Of a DNA stretch of 8,973 nt, positions 6,818 to 8,973 are shown one piece after another. Location of the stretch: positions 1 to 8,973 of the forward strand of contig JACPHN010000202.1 in assembly GCA_016188575.1 (NCBI GenBank), given 5' to 3'. The stretch is from Candidatus Schekmanbacteria bacterium. GTDB taxonomy: Bacteria > CSSED10-310 > JACPHN01. The notes beneath the pieces are model-generated. The model did no database searches, was not told the DNA's origin, and saw nothing but the letters and a program-made list of their open reading frames with translations. Every line of letters starts with the position of its first letter. Positions within the stretch are counted from its first letter, which is position 1. Made by a program: the position numbers and the translations under genes.

Positions 6818-6928
6818 CGGCACCGTGCCCGCAGGCTGGGAAGTGGTTAGGGCGCGCGACCTCCAGCCGAGGCGTAGGCCAACGTCGCCCAGACAGCGGC
6901 GAGGGGAAGCTCGATGCGGCATCGTTCG

Positions 6929-7948
<1,020 letters not shown>

Positions 7949-8200
7949 TTAGACTGGAATAATGCTCACGCATTTCCGGGCGCGTTTGGTCTCGAATTTC
8001 ACGATCCCATCGATCTTGGCGTATAGCGTATCATCGCTACCGCGTCCGACGTTCTCACCCGGGTGAAACTTGGTGCCGCGCTGGCGAACGATGATGCTAC
8101 CGCCGGTGACGGTCTCACCGCCGTAGCGCTTGATGCCCAGTCGTTGCGAGTTGCTGTCGCGGCCGTTCTTGGAAGATCCGACGCCCTTCTTGTGTGCCAT
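7949..8200 (-). CDS. rpmA: 50S ribosomal protein L27
   Basis: L27 lies at the peptidyl-transferase centre, and its N-terminus reaches the tRNA ends. The 83-residue product begins [20 protein letters not shown] and contains [16 protein letters not shown], the usual bacterial L27 pattern and length. The N-terminus is the plain form, without the cleaved extension seen in Firmicutes. AGGAG at 8207-8211 lies 6 bases before the ATG. It follows rplU after 26 bases and abuts obgE. The rplU-rpmA-obgE order is widely conserved, and the three genes are presumably transcribed together. Confidence 0.98.
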   Translation of the reverse strand: MAHKKGVGSSKNGRDSNSQRLGIKRYGGETVTGGSIIVRQRGTKFHPGENVGRGSDDTLYAKIDGIVKFETKRARKCVSIIPV

Positions 8201-8226
8201 GTTGATCTCCTAAAGCGGTGACCCGA

Positions 8227-8547
8227 CTACGCCTCACCGACTGCTATCGCATCGATCTCCAGGGCGGTGAACGGCTGCCGATGATTCTTGTGGCGCCGAT
8301 AGCCCTTGCGCCGCTTGTACTTGAACCCGAAGACCTTCTTTGCCTTGCCGTGTCCCACGATGTGGGCTTGGACGGTGACGCTCGGGACAACAGGTGCGCC
8401 AACACGGACGACACCGTCGCGCGAGATGAGCAGCACATCCGTCAGCGATATGGGATCGCCGACGTCACCCTGCAACTTCTCCACGCGCACGCGCTCGCCT
8501 TCCGCAACGCGCACTTGTTTGCCACCGGCTCGCACGATCGCAAACAT
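8227..8547 (-). CDS. rplU: 50S ribosomal protein L21
   Basis: L21 is an early-assembling 23S rRNA-binding protein of the large subunit. The 106-residue product starts MFAIVRAGGKQ and has the basic RNA-binding stretch FGFKYKRRKGYRRHKNHRQ in its second half, as in the family. Two ATGs lie six bases apart (8551-8553 and 8545-8547). The second is chosen because AAGGA (8555-8559) lies 7 bases from it but only 1 base from the first, and because L21 proteins normally begin M-[FY]-A-I. It is the first gene of the minus-strand cluster, behind the promoter at 8669-8697 and a leader of about 115 bases. Confidence 0.97.
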   Translation of the reverse strand: MFAIVRAGGKQVRVAEGERVRVEKLQGDVGDPISLTDVLLISRDGVVRVGAPVVPSVTVQAHIVGHGKAKKVFGFKYKRRKGYRRHKNHRQPFTALEIDAIAVGEA

Positions 8548-8554
8548 TGCCATA

Positions 8555-8559
8555 TCCTT
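8555..8559 (-). promoter_or_regulatory. Shine-Dalgarno site that fixes the rplU start
   Basis: AAGGA on the minus strand is 7 bases from the ATG at 8545-8547 and 1 base from the ATG at 8551-8553. Spacing therefore favours the inner ATG. Confidence 0.7.
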
Positions 8560-8583
8560 CCAGTGCCAGAGAGAAACGGAATG

Positions 8584-8635
8584 GCACCCTGCTGTTGGCC
8601 GACGGCGGGAAAGATCGTGGCCGCTCCGCGGGTGC
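8584..8635 (-). promoter_or_regulatory. Nested inverted repeat in the rplU 5' leader
   Basis: GCACCC and GGGTGC (8584-8589 and 8630-8635) can pair as an outer stem. An inner GGCC/GGCC pairing (8597-8600 and 8619-8622) lies within it. The element sits between the predicted promoter and the rplU ribosome site, where autoregulatory leaders of ribosomal protein operons occur. It does not match a leader structure that I can name, and the stems are short. Confidence 0.35.
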
Positions 8636-8668
8636 GTTCACATGATTATCGGGAAGCCCGGAGCGCTT

Positions 8669-8697
8669 AAAGTAGCTTTTTGCACGCTGGATGTCAA
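8669..8697 (-). promoter_or_regulatory. Sigma70-type promoter for the rplU cluster
   Basis: On the minus strand a perfect -35 TTGACA (8692-8697) is followed after 17 bases by TACTTT (8669-8674), which matches three of six -10 positions. Transcription would start near 8661, leaving a leader of about 115 bases before rplU. It is the only such match upstream of the cluster and is correctly placed to drive all eight minus-strand genes. Confidence 0.6.
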
Positions 8698-8796
8698 GAT
8701 CGCGGCAGGCCCTGAATCCTGTACCCTTCTGGGGCGAATCGATGCTCGAAGGAAAGTGCCAAGCGGTTCGGTACCTCCCGGGAACACCGCCAAAAT

Positions 8797-8838
8797 CCTG
8801 CGGCTAGACCGCCTGCGGTGGATCCAGAGCACCTGCGG
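8797..8838. repeat. Three direct CCTGCGG repeats upstream of the plus-strand promoter
   Basis: CCTGCGG occurs at 8797-8803, 8812-8818 and 8832-8838, with start-to-start spacings of 15 and 20 bases. The last copy ends just before the -35 candidate at 8843. The copies could be protein-binding sites controlling the divergent gene, but in GC-rich DNA a chance cluster is possible. Confidence 0.35.
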
Positions 8839-8842
8839 CGCC

Positions 8843-8871
8843 TTGATGCCCGCCGCCGCCCGCGCTAGACT
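8843..8871 (+). promoter_or_regulatory. Sigma70-type promoter for the divergent plus-strand gene
   Basis: TTGATG (8843-8848) and TAGACT (8866-8871) are 17 bases apart, and each matches four of six consensus positions. The -10 is about 55 bases before the ATG of the plus-strand gene, giving a short leader that includes its ribosome site. Confidence 0.5.
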
Positions 8872-8925
8872 CGAGGATGCCGGCTCGTCACGACTGCTGG
8901 TCACAGCCAGAAGGAGGTTCTCGGG

Positions 8926-8973
8926 ATGCGAAAGGTGGGGGGGGTACGGCCGGATCGTCGCCGTAGCCGTGGC
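8926..8973 (+). CDS. Unidentified protein, first 16 codons only
   Basis: The ATG at 8926-8928 is preceded by a full AAGGAGG (8911-8917) at 8 bases of spacing, one of the best ribosome sites in the window. The frame stays open to the right edge and reads MRKVGGVRPDRRRSRG. This strongly basic N-terminus could be the n-region of a signal peptide or the tip of a nucleic-acid-binding protein. Too little is present to name a family. The gene is transcribed away from rplU. Confidence 0.6.
   Translation, partial: MRKVGGVRPDRRRSRG

Larger units (their letters stand above)
8548..8925. other. Divergent intergenic region between rplU and the plus-strand gene
   Basis: No convincing gene lies in these 378 bases. 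The region holds outward-facing promoter candidates for both flanking genes, the rplU leader hairpin and a set of direct repeats. An 88-codon minus-strand frame here (8638-8904) covers the rplU promoter and looks like chance. Confidence 0.7.

Noticed and set aside
8218-8670. 150-codon plus-strand open frame
   Set aside because: It is antisense to rplU and its leader and promoter, and has no ribosome site.
8638-8904. 88-codon minus-strand frame upstream of rplU
   Set aside because: It covers the TTGACA promoter and divergent control region, and shows no family resemblance.

Overview
The window is GC-rich bacterial DNA, almost fully coding and nearly all on the minus strand. The exported lipoprotein-type M16 peptidase and a second signal-peptide protein suggest a Gram-negative organism. 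The rplU-rpmA-obgE-nadD-rsfS core order fits Proteobacteria in the broad sense; a delta-proteobacterial or myxobacterial-like lineage is my guess from composition and style, with low confidence.

Layout, in transcription order (right to left). A partial plus-strand gene starts at 8926 with a strong ribosome site and runs off the right end. It is divergent from the main cluster across a 378-base intergenic region (8548-8925). That region holds a sigma70-type promoter for each direction, a nested hairpin in the rplU leader, and three CCTGCGG direct repeats. The minus-strand cluster then runs rplU (L21), rpmA (L27), obgE (ribosome-assembly GTPase), nadD (NAD biosynthesis), rsfS (ribosome silencing factor), a 1048-residue M16 zinc-peptidase lipoprotein, a calcineurin-like metallophosphoesterase and a PseG/SpsG-like nucleotide-sugar hydrolase. 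Most junctions overlap or abut: TAA|GTG at rpmA/obgE, ATGA at nadD/rsfS, GTGA at rsfS/M16, and 23 bases at M16/phosphoesterase. One transcript with translational coupling is therefore likely. The first five genes serve ribosome assembly and NAD supply. The last three look like lineage-specific additions concerned with the envelope or with nucleotide sugars. A 9-bp perfect hairpin overlaps the stop codon of the last gene.

The most interesting spot is the left end. A good Shine-Dalgarno and ATG (251-263, minus strand) open into a (CT)11 dinucleotide tract (213-234). Directly after the tract comes the reading frame of an exported protein with a clear signal peptide, which runs off the left edge. 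At 11 repeats the ATG is one base out of frame with this protein; 9 or 12 repeats would join them. This is the architecture of a phase-variable surface gene, comparable in principle to the CTCTT repeats in neisserial opa signal peptides. It rests on a single sequence, so a homopolymer-like sequencing error or an alternative GTG start after the tract must be kept in mind.
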